From positions 101,081 to 165,080 of the forward strand of contig WBMV01003157.1 of assembly GCA_013396655.1 (NCBI GenBank): 64,000 nucleotides of DNA, read 5' to 3'. Of the stretch, positions 47,666-62,300 are shown one piece after another. The translations under genes were made by a program, and so were the position numbers. Every line of letters starts with the position of its first letter. Position 1 is the first letter of the stretch. Below the pieces are notes generated by a model. It made no database searches and was not told the DNA's origin. It saw only the letters and a list, made by a program, of their open reading frames with translations. The stretch is from Campylorhamphus procurvoides. Lineage: Eukaryota; Chordata; Aves; Passeriformes; Dendrocolaptidae.

Positions 47666-48530
47666 TAGAATCATAGAATCATAAGATGACTTAGATTGGA
47701 AGGTCCCTTAAAAATCATCTTGTTCCAACCCCCCTACTGTGGGCAGGAATACCTTGCACTAGATGAGGTTGCTCAAAGCCCCATCTAATCTGGCCTTGAA
47801 CACTTGCAGGGATGGGGCATCCACAGCTTCTCTGGGCAACCTATTTCAGTGCCTCAACACCCTCACAGTAAAGAATTTCTTTCTAATATCTATTCTAAAC
47901 CTATTCCCTTTCAGTTTGAATCCATTCCCCCTTGTCTTGTCACTGCTTGCTCTTGTAAAAAGTCCCTCTTCCTATTTCTTGCAGGCTCCCTTCAGGTACT
48001 GGAAGGCCACAATTAGGTCACCCTGAAGCTTTCTCTTTTCCAGGCTGAACAATCCAAATTCTCTCCGTCTTTCCTCACAGGAGAGGTACTCCATCCCGCT
48101 GATCATCTTGGTGACCTCCTCTGGACTCACTCCAACATGTCCATGCCCTTCCTGTGCTGGGGACCCCAGAGCTGGATGCAGAGCTCCAGGTGGGGTCTCA
48201 CCAGAGCAGAGCAGAGGGGCAGAATCCCCTCCCTCCCCTGCTGCCCACCTTGCTCTGGATGCAGCCGAGGACACGTTTGGTGTCTGGGCTGTGAGTGCAC
48301 ATGGCCAGGTCATGTCCAGCCTCTCACCCACCAGCACCCCCAAGTCCTTCTCAGCAGGGCTGCTCTTGATCTGTTCATCCGCAGCCTCTGCTGATACCAG
48401 GGGTTGCCCTGACCCAGGTGCAGCACCTTGCACTTGGTCTTGTTAAACCTCATGAGGTTCTAATGGGCCCACTTCTCAAGCTGGTCCAGGTCCCTCTGGG
48501 TGCCATCCTGTCCTTTGTGCGTGTCAGCCA
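47666..48530 (-). mobile_element. CR1 LINE retrotransposon, 5'-truncated, antisense
   Basis: The + strand begins TAGAATCATAGAATCATAA, the reverse complement of the CR1 3' tail. Then come recognisable antisense CR1 blocks: GGGGCATCCACAGCTTCTCT, CTGGAAGGCCACAATTAGGT, GAGCTCCAGGTGGGGTCTCA and CACCTTGCACTTGGTCTTGTT. A minus-strand frame (47972-48433) retains the C-terminal part of the CR1 ORF2 protein, including [23 protein letters not shown] and [15 protein letters not shown] segments. It lacks the endonuclease and the catalytic part of the reverse transcriptase, so it cannot move on its own. The 5' truncation near 48530 is typical of CR1. It lies antisense within a UNC13B intron. Confidence 0.95.
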
Positions 48531-51500
48531 GAAATAGAGTAGCATAGAATTCAAGCCACTTGAAGGTCTTGTGATGCAGCAAATAAATGTTGCTTAGTAG
48601 GATATAGTTTTTGATGGGTGATTACAAGAACTTTCTTTGCATCTAGACTGGTTTCTTGGCATCCAGATGGGATTTTTAAACCATATCGTGGCCACGCACA
48701 TATTGTTTGCTGTCTGCTTGTATTTAGAGTCTGGACAGTTTTGTGACATTGTGGAGGACTGATCAGATGAGCCAGATCTGGGTCAGACTGGCTTCATTTC
48801 CATTGCTTTGATGGATAATCTCTTTCGAAAGGACTTCTCAGTGGTTCCACATTGGTTTAATTTGAAACCTGTAGGTGGTAAGGTGGGACCAGTTCTTCCT
48901 CTCCTTGGCTTTTGAATCTGTAAGGGAAAGCCTGCAGCCTTTCCTGGCAGCCTGTGAGCTGGTTTTGTAACATACATCCTATGCTGAAAGGCACTTGAGA
49001 ACATCAGGGTATGGATATCTGTTTTGCAGGAAGAATTTCCTGAACGCTCTGACAGCTTCATCCTTTATGTGCTATATAAGTAAAGATAATTCAGGCATAA
49101 AGCTGGGGTGAAGTCCCAAATGTAGCTTGAGATTTTCATCTGTTACTCAAGCATGGAGGTACCAGATGCTGGAAGGGCTGAGACAAACCTGAGTGCTAAT
49201 TTACTGGGGTGCTGTAGGCAGCGAGTCTCTTGGTGTACAGGGTGACTTGCGCCTTCAGGCTTGCAGGATCATGTGGTACCCAGGTGAGCAGTGGTGCTAC
49301 TCTCTGGCCTAAGGGAGTATCCTGCTCAAAACAGAAGGATCCATCCGGTTTAAGCCACATTTACTCACTGGATCAGGAAGTGAGAACAAAGGTCTGTTCT
49401 GAGTATCCTAAGCTCATTCAGTTTGCCCTCACTACTGGGGCTGTACAAATAATTGTGACAGGAAAAATTACTGCCTGGCAAATGGGAAATTAGTAAAATT
49501 TTTAATTGCATGCTGCTTTATACTGTGTGCTACACTGTGGCAGACCAGGTGGGCAGTAGGACTCTTCTGCCCATATTTTCATAATACTTCTAATATGACA
49601 TGTAGGTAACCACCATGTGATTTGGAGATGGGGACTACTGCAAACATCAGAGAACAGAAGCGGGAGAGGGAACGCCAGGGCAAGTCCTGGGAGGGAAGGT
49701 GCTGAGGATGTGTGAGATGACACCAAACAAGTATGGCTCAGCTGAGTAGACTGGAAGCTGAGAGCAGACGTTTTTGCCATGTACTAATAGAACATGGGAG
49801 TAAACATTGGCAAATTTACAGCTATTTAAGCAAAAGGTTAGTGCTAGCGCAAGAACAGAAGGGTGTAAGCCGGTTATGAGCAAACCCAGGCTAGAAATCA
49901 GAAAGAGATTTTTCTAATTGTTAGTGAACAGCTTCCAAATTGGTTTCTTTGCCCTTTCTGTTCCTAATTAATCTAAAACTGGGTCTGTTTATGAATGCTA
50001 TTATATGACGGTCGCCTGTGGGAGCAAAGAATGGGACTTCATCATCCAGGAAGCCTCTAAGTAGGCTCTCAGAAATGTCTGTGGAACCACGGCCTCCATC
50101 ACTGTTTTTTGTGGTGTGGCCTCCCTGTGTACACTCTGCCCACCTGCCTGCCTTTGCTGTTGAGCTGTGCCAAACAAAACCCTGTCGGTTTTGGAGCACA
50201 ACCAGAGGTGTGTAGGAGAGGCATTTGCTGCTTAGAAGCTGTCAGTGAAGTAAAACTGTGAAAATTATATTGCAGCCCCTCTTGGACAGTGGCTTTTCTG
50301 TGCAGTTGTGCAGTAAATATTAAGGATGCTAGACTGCATGAGGAGTTTCTCAAGGAATGGTAGTTCTTAGTGACTCATGCCTGGTAATGAACCTGTCATA
50401 GATATAATTTTGTTTTCTGACAAATGCTTGTGGTAACAGTTTCAGAAAATATGGTGTAGTTTGTAAACAGGTTTGTTCTTAAATGAGATTTTAGAAATTC
50501 CCCATGGAATTTCAATTGCTTATTTAGACTGTAAATTGCAATTGAACTGATATTCATTAAAAGTTTTTTAAAAGCTAACATTTGAAAATTCTTTTATAGG
50601 AGAGCTTGAAAAGCAGCAGATCAAAAATCAGGGATATGTACTAACAAGGAGATAATAGAGCTTCCAGCTAGGAGGGAATTTAGGTAAATCAGTTGAAGAC
50701 TCAATTTATTTAGCCTCACTTTGGTTAATACTTTAGGTTGTTATATACAAGAATATTTGAAATACAAATAGAGATTGCTTTATGTAAAAGATCAGCTTAT
50801 TTTAACCATGTCTCCATCTGGGTTTTATTTTTGTTAATGAGTCAACATTCACCTTATATTTTAAGATAGCAAACACATTTTTGAGAAACTGTTATTGAGA
50901 AACTGAGAGTGCTAAATTTTAATGCAATTATTTACATTTTTCTATTTTTATTCAGTGTATTATGATAGTGCAGCAGATTGAAATGCGTGCAAGTGTTTCT
51001 GTGTATCTCATATAATGGGTACTTGAAGGATCCAGTTTTGTCTACACAAATACCTATAGATTGGCTGGTGTATTCACTCTGAATTTCGTTATGCCTAATT
51101 TAAGGAACCTAATTTAAAGCAAGTAAAACTCTCTTTCATATTTTGTGACATGGATACATGTTACTCATCCTAATTATGTCGCTCTATTTTTAGCTTGCAC
51201 TAGTAATAGCTATTTAATATACAACTGTTTACAGCTGCTAGTGTCATCCCTTCTTCATCCTGCCTTTACATCCGCTTCTCTTCAGTTTCTGTGAAGAGGT
51301 TTCTGTGACCTGAGAGCAGCGAACAAAGGCAGCAGTCACTGGAGGGACCCTCCTGCCATCCCTGTGCAGTATTTGGGGGCTGTGTTGTGGTCCAGCTCTG
51401 CTTGCCCCTCCCATCACAGGCTTTTGCCAGAGGAGCTAACTGGCCTCTTAATTACTTGACTTAGGTCAGCTACATTGTCAAAGCCTGGTTTATAATGCAG

Positions 51501-54500
51501 TTTTTATCCCCTTGCAGAGGCTTTCTAAATCAAATAATTTTTTTTGCGTTAAATTTCCTCCTCTGTCCCTCCCAGTCAGGGTAGCAGGACAGATTGGATT
51601 TCCAGACTCAGTTAATTCAGCCCCAGTGTAGAGCCTGTCCAGTGCCTTTACTGGAGGTGTGAAAGCTGTGTCTTGGCTCATTAATCTGGGTGTGATTGCA
51701 GGTGGTGGCTTTGTCAGAGCCATGGTGTGGCAGTGTGCCTTCTTTTCTTGTTCAGTGCTTATGCTAACAGTATTTTCAAAGACTGACAGAGGCTCTTACG
51801 TAGTTCAGAGCAAGTATTCATATGGCATTTTGGTTCATTAATCAACTGCTCCCTTCTGAAGGGAATAGAAATACATGAAATTATTTCCACCTAGGAGAAA
51901 AGCATATTATTTAAGCCAGAAGACATGAAGATAAAGGTAGGATAGTAAAAACTATTCTCACTCTGTTTGTGAAAGCTGGTGCGTCTGTAGCAATGAGGAG
52001 GACACAATTTGTCAGCGGAGGCAGCTGGGCATTGCTCTGTAAGATTATTAGTTCTTACTCCCCTGCCATGTTATTACATGAGGCTGGACAAGCCATCCTG
52101 GGTTTTGAAAAGAGTTTTTCCATTTCCTCTCCCTCTGATCCATGAATTGATTTCTGGTTATTTGATTTAAGATTCTGGAAATGAGTCACTGGAGCGGTAA
52201 GTGAAGTAGCTGGGAGCCAGACTTCCTAGTGTTTGATATGCTCCCAACTTAAGCACTCTGAGAAGTCAGGGTTTTGTTGTCTTGAGATGAGTGTCCAGAG
52301 AAGTCACTCTTGACTTGTTGCTTCCCTCATTCTGCAATTGTAACAGGTAGTTTTTATCTTCACAGGAACACAATCAAAACACCAGTTGTGCTTGAATTAC
52401 TTGAGTAATATGATGAGTGCTCCTTGCCTCACTGCCTGCACTGGTGATGTAACTGCATGTAATGCGAGGCCTGGCTCTGATACAATAAATAAAGCATGTG
52501 ATTATGTTCTGAGTGACACAAAGGAAATGACATTAAATGATTTTGTGTTTGGTGAGCAGTAGGACACCCTCTTTCCTAGCTGAAAAAGGGATTTACTGCC
52601 AACAAGTCTTAAAGTTCACACAAAATGCTCCCATGTAGGATCAAGGCACTTAATTCCTTCATCTAAATCTTCATGTGTTGGACTGGCCTTGCAGAATACG
52701 TGGGCAGGTTCATGAGAGACCTTTTCTTTGTTCTCACTGTCAAGCTCAGGAAGGAAAATGTGCTTTACAGTGTTTGAACTAAGCTGTTGTGTTGTGGAAA
52801 GCTGGGTTGTCATGCAGACTGTCTGTGGGGAGTAATGTACCTTCATGCTTCTTAGCCAGGTGTATGTGCTACCATGCAGGTTCCTACCTGAGAGAGGTTC
52901 TGGAATGGTAAAGGTAAGGGGCAATAAAACTGAGACATGATGAGATTAAATAGACCATCTCTCTTCCCCAAAGGCATCCCTTAAAAATGTCTGTGTTTTC
53001 ACTTGTTAAAACTTCCTGTGGTAGACATTTTTTAGCTTCCCTAGATAATCCATGCTCACTTCTGATTAAAAGCTCTTCCTAGTGTTCTAGCTTTCCACTG
53101 CTGTAAGTGAAGTCTGTTATTTCTTTATATGTATTTACAATTGAAATGCTGAACACTTTACCTCCCTTGTGCTTGCCTCAGCTAGTTCACGTTTGAATGC
53201 TGTTATGTCTACCCGAGATCTACATTTCATATCATCTACAACTTTTCCTTCCCAGGTTTCTTGATGGAAAAAGCAATTACAGCTCCAACTGAGAGTGTAA
53301 TTACAGGTTTTTCCACCCCCAGCACATGTCTGTGTCCAGATGCCTTTGCGTTTTAGGAACGCTGATTATTTAATTAGATGTGCAATTAAGGCATTGATTG
53401 TAATTTTCCAATTTCATGAAATACCAAGTCCTTACATTTTGGATGCTGTTAGGAGGGAGAAAGATGTAATTTGAAGAAGGAGGCAGCAGAGGGAGAGTTT
53501 TCTCTGCTATAAATGCTTCCTTGCTGCCTCTTGACCTAAGGTATTTAAGCTGACTCTTGTGTAAAAGCCAGTAGAATAGTTGTTTCTGGAATGGGGACGC
53601 CCAGCTGTTAAAATTTTCAAGTCAGTTGAGTGGCAGAAGGCAGCATAATTTCTTTTTAGAATCCATCTTCAACTTCTGTTCATTGATTAAAAATGGAGAA
53701 TGGTAGTTCAGCTAGAGAAGGGTTTCTCTGCAATTCAGGTGGGCAGCCAAAACCCAGGGCAAAAGCTTTGGGGTCTATTATGTTGTTTTTCTTAAGCACG
53801 CTAAGGAAGGTTTTGTGTCTGTCATTGCTGGGGCACAGGGAGACAACATGCTACCCCACAGCCTGTCACCTGAGACAGCTATACTTTTAGAGTCTCATCC
53901 CCCTGACTTTGAAGGCTGGTGTGGGCTGTGACAAGCAGGGTTGGTATTGTCTTGGCAGCAGCTTCTGAAAGGAGCGTGGTGTCTGGGAGCCAAGGCTTGT
54001 TTGTGCCCTGAAGAGGCTGGTACCTACTGAATGAGGAATAAAATAGCCTTTTCTGTGAAGTGCTGGATTGCACAGCTGACAGTGTTTAGGGTTTTGTATC
54101 CCAAAGTCAAGAGTGCAAACATCCACATGGAGACAAGAAAGACAGGCAGGTTTACCCCGTGCCTTTGAAAGGCTGCCTGACATCTCTTAGGAAAGGCATT
54201 GCTGTTGTGAATGACAGTGATGACTATAAACAAATCAAATGCAGGATGTTAATCCAAGCTTTTCTAACTTTATGACCAGTACTCCCTTAAGGATTTTACA
54301 CGTTAAGAATTCCCATGTCAGACTAGAACTGTTCCAGCCTCTGGAGGAGTTTTTGACTGGTTGTGGCGGTAGCAGCCTCAAGGGAACAGAGATGGGAGGA
54401 TTCATTGTAGGCAGCTATAAGGTTAATCTCTGATTAATCCCTGCCTGATAAAGGTTCACCCAAGCTGTGAAGTGTAAAGTTCATGGCTCTTCAAAAACAT

Positions 54501-57500
54501 TAGTGCTATGTTAAATCATTTTTTCATTAACCTAACAAAAAATCCCACGCCTTGCATTTTATTACATACTTGGCCTTGGAAATACCTTTTATTCCCAAGA
54601 ATATGAAAGTCTTTCCTTCTGCTAGTTCAGAAATCTTCATGTTTCAGAGTTCAGCAGATGTCCTTACAGTCAAATGTTGTTAACATGTGGAGTGTAAACA
54701 TCTTTTCTATGAGTCAGCCAGTGGATTGGTCTCAGCCATTCATAACAAATGGACTTAAGCTACCTGTCTTTGAAAGGTAAGCAGTCCCAATACATTTAAT
54801 CTTAAGCTTAAGTCAGTGAGCCAGTGCCATTCTTTTTATTCTTCTATAAGCAAAATAGTTCAACTTGTATGAGAGAAAAACAAAATCAACTTTTTAAAGG
54901 GTGAGAACTTTGGGGAAGATTATCTTCTTCCTTTTCTTCAAGTCTTTTAATGCTGATGTCTGGCCATTATCAGTTTCCAAGGGGCTCAAGGTGCTGTAGG
55001 AGATACCTGTGTCTGTCTTGCTTTCTGAGTTTGTATATTGCCCTTGCACCTTGCCTTAGCCTTTCCCAGGAGGAAAAGAAAGATCCAGTGCTTTGAATGA
55101 CACCTTCTTAAAGTTGTTTTTTCTTCTGAAAGCAATGCCTTAAGCATATATTTTGTGTGTTCTGGAGTCACTGTAACAACAGCAGCATCATTGAGAGAGC
55201 AGTTTTAAGTGCCTCAGAATATACAGTCTCCTCTTCTGTGCTCTGTCCCAGTAGCACTGCTTGGGGCTGCGTAATGCACAGCTCCTCAAAGCTGGTATGT
55301 GGGGAGGACAGCTGTCAAACAGCAGGAGGTCGCTGCTTTTTCATTAACATTTTGTCTTTAGAATGCTGATTAATCTAATCTTTGTGTGGCTTTGAAGAAG
55401 ATAATAAATAACATGTTTTCACGGCTGAATAAATTGATAAACCTTGCACTGTGTGTTTGAACTTGTAAGGTCTAGTGCAGCACTGAACTCAAGCTGCCTT
55501 ACTGAGAACTCGGTCTATAGGGAGATGCAGCAGGCAATTTCACTTGGGACAGATGTTTCTTTTCTCTTTCTTCCCCAGACAAATAAAAAATTTGTTTTAG
55601 AGAGCTCCTGAGTTAGAAATGTCCAGGGCCATTTGTGAAACAAATTAAACCTGAGAGTGAGTTGGGCAGAATTTTTCCCTGCAGTTCCAGACAAGCTCTC
55701 TCCATTGACTTTTCTCTTGACTTTCCCCTCCTTGTTTCTTTTTCATCTCTCTGTGTAACATTCTTATCATCTAATTTCCTTAGCCACTCAATTTTGTACT
55801 TCCCCCAGAGCCAGGACACTAGAAATGTTCTTGCTTGTCTTCCTGCAGGGAGAAGGGGAGTAAGTGGGAGAGGGAGGAGCAGGACCTGTGCTGGAAGAGT
55901 GCTCATTTTCCTTTGGTTAATCCACTCGTGCTCGTGAAGGAATTGCTTACTTTTTACAATTTTATCAGGAATTCAGTACTTTACAGGAAGTTAAAATGAA
56001 ATAGATAATGAGGATTAAAAAAGAAGAAAGGGTAATGTATACCTCGCAGACATCAAAGCATTTGGCCTATATAGCTGAGCCTGGCTTTATCAGTTTTAAT
56101 AATTCCCTGCTGGCTCAACCTAAAATTAAAATCTGCTGGTGAATTAAATAATTGCAGTAAGAAGTATTTAAATTTTTAAGTGCAAGTTTATTTCTCTAGT
56201 AGAAAGCAAATAATCAGTGCTCTCAGCCTTAAGGTAAAGCATACTCTTGTAGACTTTATTTTAGAGTCATAAAATAGGCAAGTCAAAAATAGGCAAGTCA
56301 CGTCTATTTTTTCCCAATTATGAACTATCTTCATTATTTCAGAAAAAGAAATCTCTGAAAAATAGTGCTGTCTCAGTCTCCTGTGCTTTAGGTAACAGAT
56401 TCTTAAAGTTTGAAGGGTGCCATCTTCCGTACTTTGGAGGGCACCTGCTTTTATGTGGTTTTTAGCCACATTTTTGTCTCCAGCTCCTTGTAGTGAGGGC
56501 AGTGACATTTTCTAGGACTTCATTACTCGTAACCCCCTTTAGCAATGTCTCCTGTCTTTGTGTCTAATGCTGCTTGCTCACTTCTTCCGTGTATTTTTCT
56601 GCTCCTGTTTTTATATGACAGCCATGAGATTTTACGTGGCAGTGCTTGGAAATTTGCACAGGCTCTTGGGGTCTTAGGAACTGTGGCTAGAGCAGCATTG
56701 CGTTTGCCACTTTGATGTGCTGATGTCTGGTACTGGTGGCTACAGGGATTGTCAAAGGCCAAGGAAGCAAGAGACAGGAAGGACAGAGGCCAGGATGGCA
56801 ATGGTGGTGTTGCTTCCACTTGCAGAAAGATCTTTGGAAAGAGCAAGGCATGTAAAAACCTGTCTAATTTCATTGCTATAGAGAGTTAATGCAACTAAGA
56901 AAGTGTTGCCTGGTGGATACTTACTATTTTTTTTAAACTATTGCTATGAAGGAGACCCCTTGCAAGAACTTTTTCATCTTATTCACAGGCAGAGCTTTGA
57001 AGATACTAAGTGCCGCGCAAATCTTGGATTGCATTTTATTTTCTCAGCTGGGCAGTCTTCATCCTTATGTGGATAAATTTCAGGCAGAGCTTCAACTCTA
57101 AGCTCAAGTGCTATAATTGATGTGTTTAGTAGAATAATTTCTATTGCACTGGGACTCAGTGCCCTCAGCTGGGCAGGAGCCTTGTCCTCCTGGCAGGACA
57201 CAAATATACAATGAGAAACTCAGGGTCAGACTCTTACCATTTAAAGATAAAGCACTTCTCAAATTCTGACCTATAGTCCCTGCCGCTGCAGCAAGGGAAA
57301 GAGCCAAAATGAGAGCGTGTTGTGGATGATGGAGGAATATGAGTGACCACAGGAGAACACCAGCCTTACAGGGGATCTTGAAGGTGGTTTCTGTGCCTGG
57401 CTGAAAGGGGCAGTGCACATGGAAAGAGCAGAGCCACAGTTCACCAGTGGTGCTGCCGAGAGAAAACACTGTGAACCGTGACATTAGTCTGCCTGTCTCT

Positions 57501-59335
57501 GAAACTTGCCCTTACCCAAATCACACAAATGAGCTGATGGGAGCACCAGCCTGGCTGCTGTCAGCTGGCACTACAGCAAGGTGCTGGGAGAATATCCCCT
57601 GCAATGAGGGCAGGGCTGGAAACACAGTGATGCTTGTGGAGGAAGCTGTGAATAAAAGTTGATTCTGGTGTAGGTAAGACATTGGAGGGGATATATCATT
57701 CACAGCAAAGCTGGCTCACAAGGAGGTAGGAGGTATTTGAACAGATGGGAGGATAGTGGCATTTCCACAGCTAAGTCATATAGGCCTCTTCAAAATCCCA
57801 CCCCACACTGTGAAAAGACACTGTTTTGAAAGATGCAGTGAGTTGTCCTTGAGCAAAACTAACTCATGCAGTGACTTGATGCTAAAGGCAGAGAAACAGT
57901 GTTTGGGAAGGAGGTGGGTGCTTGTGTTGGGTGCATGCAGAGGGGGGACAGGATGAAGGGAGCATTTGTGGAGAGGGGGATATGAACACCCATCAGCTGT
58001 TCAACAGGAAGATCTTCTTAGCAGCAGCGTGTTGGATGCCTCTGGAACAGGTTGTGGGGCAGATGAATGGTGCCTTTAATTCAGTCGCTTCTTGCAGGAT
58101 GAGTGCCTGCTGCTGCTCACTCCCAGGAGAGAAGTGTCAGTACAACGTGAGTGGATCTGATTCTGTGCACAACACTTCTGCAGTCATTCTTTTATGTAAC
58201 AATGTGACTTTTATTTTTGGGAAACGAGAGATCAACGGGTGTTCAATCCCCCACACTTGTACCAGAACTGCTACTAGTCTTCCTTGGAAACTGGATTCAT
58301 TTCAGCGAGGGCATTGCTGAATCTTGCGGGTTAGTCTGAGGGTGAACAGGAGAGATAAAAATAAACTGGGCAAAGAATCTTCTTGGAGCTGGTTAATTAT
58401 GTTGAGTCCTGGGCTTTTTTCCCCAGCCCCCCCCTTCTCCACAGTCCCACAGGATGCCAGGAATCAGGCAGAGTGCTTTCCCAGCAGAGATCAGCTCGCT
58501 GCGCTGCACTGCCTGCTCTCGTAATGCCAAAGGAGTGCGTTTTGTCTTTAGTCAGATTGGCTCCATCAGTTCGTATTTCCTTCTGAATGGATAATAAAGT
58601 GGAGAATCATTTTGAGGCGAGGAGTGAAGCGGGGAGGCTGCGTGTGTGAGGAGCTAGGCAGTAGGCAGCTGACGAGGAGGAGTAAAGTAGCAATAGCTGC
58701 ACAGCTTTCTCTCTGCCTCTGAAGTACAATATTTTCTGTTGAGTCACAACTGAAGAGAAGGATGAAGTTTTAACTGTACTTGGTACAGCCTGAGAAAGGG
58801 AAAAGATGCACTGTGGTGGGGAACTAAAGAATTTCTGTTGAGGGATGCTCCTGGAAACCAAAAGGATTTCTGCATTTTTGGCTTTTACAATCATTGGCTT
58901 CTGCTGTTTTTTGCTTTTTGGATTTTTAGTAGCTGTTTGCATTTTTTATTCCCTTCAAAACATGCCTTCAACTTTACGTGATTTCTCATCCTAGTGCTGC
59001 TGTGGAATGGGAAACTCTCGGTGCCTTTAACGTTGCTTTCCCTGATACCTCAGACGGGACACCAACAATATGTTGATAATCTCCATAGTGAAAGTTCATT
59101 ATCCAGTGAACCTTTAACAAGATAGGAATCCTTCAGGACTTGTATTTTCTATGAGAACAAGCTATTGTATTCTGTAGTTTTCTATTAATTCTATAAATTT
59201 CCTTTACATTTTAACCTTTTGTTTTATTTTGAAGCAGCAAGGTAAGTGAAAGATTGGAACAAATGAAGTGGCTGAGTATAAACTGCAAGTAGGCAGCAAC
59301 CAAGGAGAATTGCTCTTTATTTTTAGAGTGGGCTC

Positions 59336-59348
59336 TGTGTGTGTGTGT
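59336..59348. repeat. TG microsatellite
   Basis: A short run of alternating T and G in the downstream intron, with no associated feature. Confidence 0.85.
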
Positions 59349-62300
59349 TTACTTTAGCAACACAATAGCTTTGTTGGAAGCTGACTGGATTTAAATATCT
59401 TTGTAAAACCAATTTACATTTAGTGTGTTCATTTGTATGCTCTCTTTCTTAGTTTTTCTTTTCACCCATTAGGTACTAATTGTAGATGTCTTATGGCTGG
59501 TATAATTGAGGTTGTGTCTGTTTACTTCTCATACTTTTCTCTTAGGAAGGTTTGTGTCTCAGCTGGAATTTGACATCAAAATCATTATGGGAAAAAGATT
59601 TAAAGGGAAAGGGGCTTGGGGATAATTTAAATTTGATCACTTGAAAAGCAAATAACTTGAAGTAATTAAATTACTGGTTTGATTCTTCCTTAAATGTCAC
59701 TTTAAAAAGGCTTGCTTTTAACACAGAGTATTTGTAATTGGCCTGATTTCTTTTGCTGTGAAGCTTATGAGTTGGTGAGATGGAATGACTGGCATGCAGG
59801 AGCCATGAGGATGCTGTACAAGCTCGTGAATCAGAGCAGATGGTGTGACTGTTTCAGATATCTTTTCAGTTTTCCTTTCATTTATATGGGCAGCTTTCTT
59901 TTGCTAATGGAGTGAGCCTTTGGGGAAAAAACCTCAAGACTTGATACAGAATGCTAAGGTCTTCTATCCTCGAGATGAAAAGGAGAAAGCTTATAGAAGT
60001 AAAGCTGCAGTTTTAACCCAGGAGGATTTTAGTTGCAGAGTGCTGCATTTTAGGAGCATGAGCTGGAAAACCCTAATTCCATTTGCTGCATATGGTACCT
60101 TTACCCAACCTGGCTGAACACTGCCAAGTGTCTGCCCTAAAGGAGTGCAAAGCAGGTCAGAATCAGTGAGCAAGACTGTGTAGCACCAGTCAGTACCAGG
60201 GCTGTGCTCTCTCTACCTTGACAACAGAAGTTGGGTCTTCTAATTCATCACCCTGTGTTGGTGAGTGCTGCCTGTCCCTCCCCTACCTGAATGTCACTGT
60301 GAGCTGAGGTGCTGTCACCTGGAAAAACAGCTCCAGACATCTTCAGTGAGTCACCAAGAGTTTTCAGAAAATTCTTTCAGATGTGTGTTCTGCGGTGGTT
60401 CTTGTCAGAAGAGCAGCACTTGGGAGAGTTCACACTGTTGGTTCAGCAGTAATTCGGCACTGGGCTGTAAGTTGGATTACATGTAGAGGAGAGGGACAGC
60501 CCATTCTGTTGCTGTTAGTCAAGACAGCTCTTGGCACCCTTCAGTGTTTTCATAATGGTGCACACAAACCTTATTTAAGCAAGAGTTACTGGATTTATAC
60601 TGTCAGTGCTGTCTGTCTGCTTTCTGGTTAGAGGTAGCTGAATAATCAGAAACCTCTCCCCAAAGCCTGGCAGACATTTCCACTGTTCTGATCCCATGGC
60701 CAGACAACTTGTTAGCATGCCCCAGTACTTTTGTTTCAGTTTCCTTTAAACAAGAAGTTGCTTCTTCATCCTGACTCATCTGTTCAGTATAATGCCTGGT
60801 CCTTAGGTTCATGATTTGGGATAAATCTGTTTTAAGGAACAATTAGTGCTTTAGGTTGTCACGGGCAAACCATTTACTGATGGATTTGTGTGTTCAAAAC
60901 CTGCAAGCTCCTAAACTGCTCATAGGTGTTGCTTAGGTTTTGTGTTTGCTGCTAAACAGTGAAATAACTTTTGCAAGAGAACAACAGAATCAGCTGTGAT
61001 TTTTATTTTTGTTAGTCAGTTATCCTTTTTGCCTTTTTCTCAGGACAACATTGCCTCAGAACTAGGGAGGTGCCTTAGACTTACTTGCTGCCCACTAGGC
61101 AGTGAGCCTTTGCTCTGCCATGGTCGGCAGCTTCCAGGCTGTGCCTCCCTCTGTGCTCGGGGACAGCCCCTATTTCTGTCCCTGGATGCCACCTCTTCCT
61201 GGCTGCCAGGTGGTGACAGACCTCATTTGTTACTGCTAGTGGTGCATCCCTGTGCCAGCCACTGCTGCTTTCAGCTTGCAGGAGAAGCTGTGACAGAAGG
61301 ATGTGCTGCAGAGGGATTAAGAACTTAAGGATGGAAGGGCTGCCTGGTGCTGAGGTGCCCTCCAGGGGTTCCCCAGACAGCCTGGACATCTCAGTCCCTC
61401 TCTTTCTGTGCTCAGAGAAGGGACACTATCTGGATGACTGACATTAATCCCATTTCACAAAAGCTGAGATGCGTTTAACTTTTGCGGTGTCCCCTGTGTT
61501 TGTAGAGGGTGCTAAGGCAGGGAGTGCTATCTCCTTGTTCTACTACTTAGTGATACTCTTTAATTACATTAATTTAATTTCATGCTGTTTTGCAACAGGA
61601 CTTTTTATGTTGGTGAATGCAGTCAGAACACTTCAGTGGATGTTGTACCCTCATAGTTTCTGTTTTTTACTGCTCCTTCACTTTGTAGCTACACCAATAA
61701 CTTGCTGATACAGCAAAATATAATTCAGAGGTGGGTTTTTTGTCTTGGTTGGATGGCCTTGTGTAAAAGCTAAGAAATAACTGTGAGATGGGAGGTGCAG
61801 AACTGGGTAACATACAGTGTTCTCATTTTTCCACCATGAGGTTGACTGACTGACCACACTGGACCTTTTATCACATCTGTCAGACTGCTTAGGAAAGATT
61901 TAAAGTGTTTCCTAAAATGTGTCAGGCAGGGAGACTGGCTGTCATCGATACCAACGTTGAAGTGTTCTTTGCTCAGCTGTAAAGAGCAGGCATTGTAGGT
62001 ACAGGTGAAACCTGAAAAATACCATTGGATGCTCTGAAAAACTTAAGGAAGTCCTACAGCTGGAGCTGGGCTGTTGTTTTGCAGCTTGTGCAGTAATTCC
62101 TGGACAAGAACCTAAGTTAAGGCTCGGCTGCAAAGAAACTGTCAAAGGGTTTCTGAGGGACTGAATAATAGTTCCTCTACTCACATGGTTTTGTTTTAAA
62201 AATTATGTTCATCCTTTTGTAACTACTGTATTTTCAATGGCATGGATGTATTTCATCTTTAATCCACTGTGAAATTTCATGTGTCTCTTTTGCACCTTAC

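Noticed and set aside
47763..48446. Overlapping + strand open frames of 70-112 codons
   Set aside because: They are antisense translations of the CR1 element.
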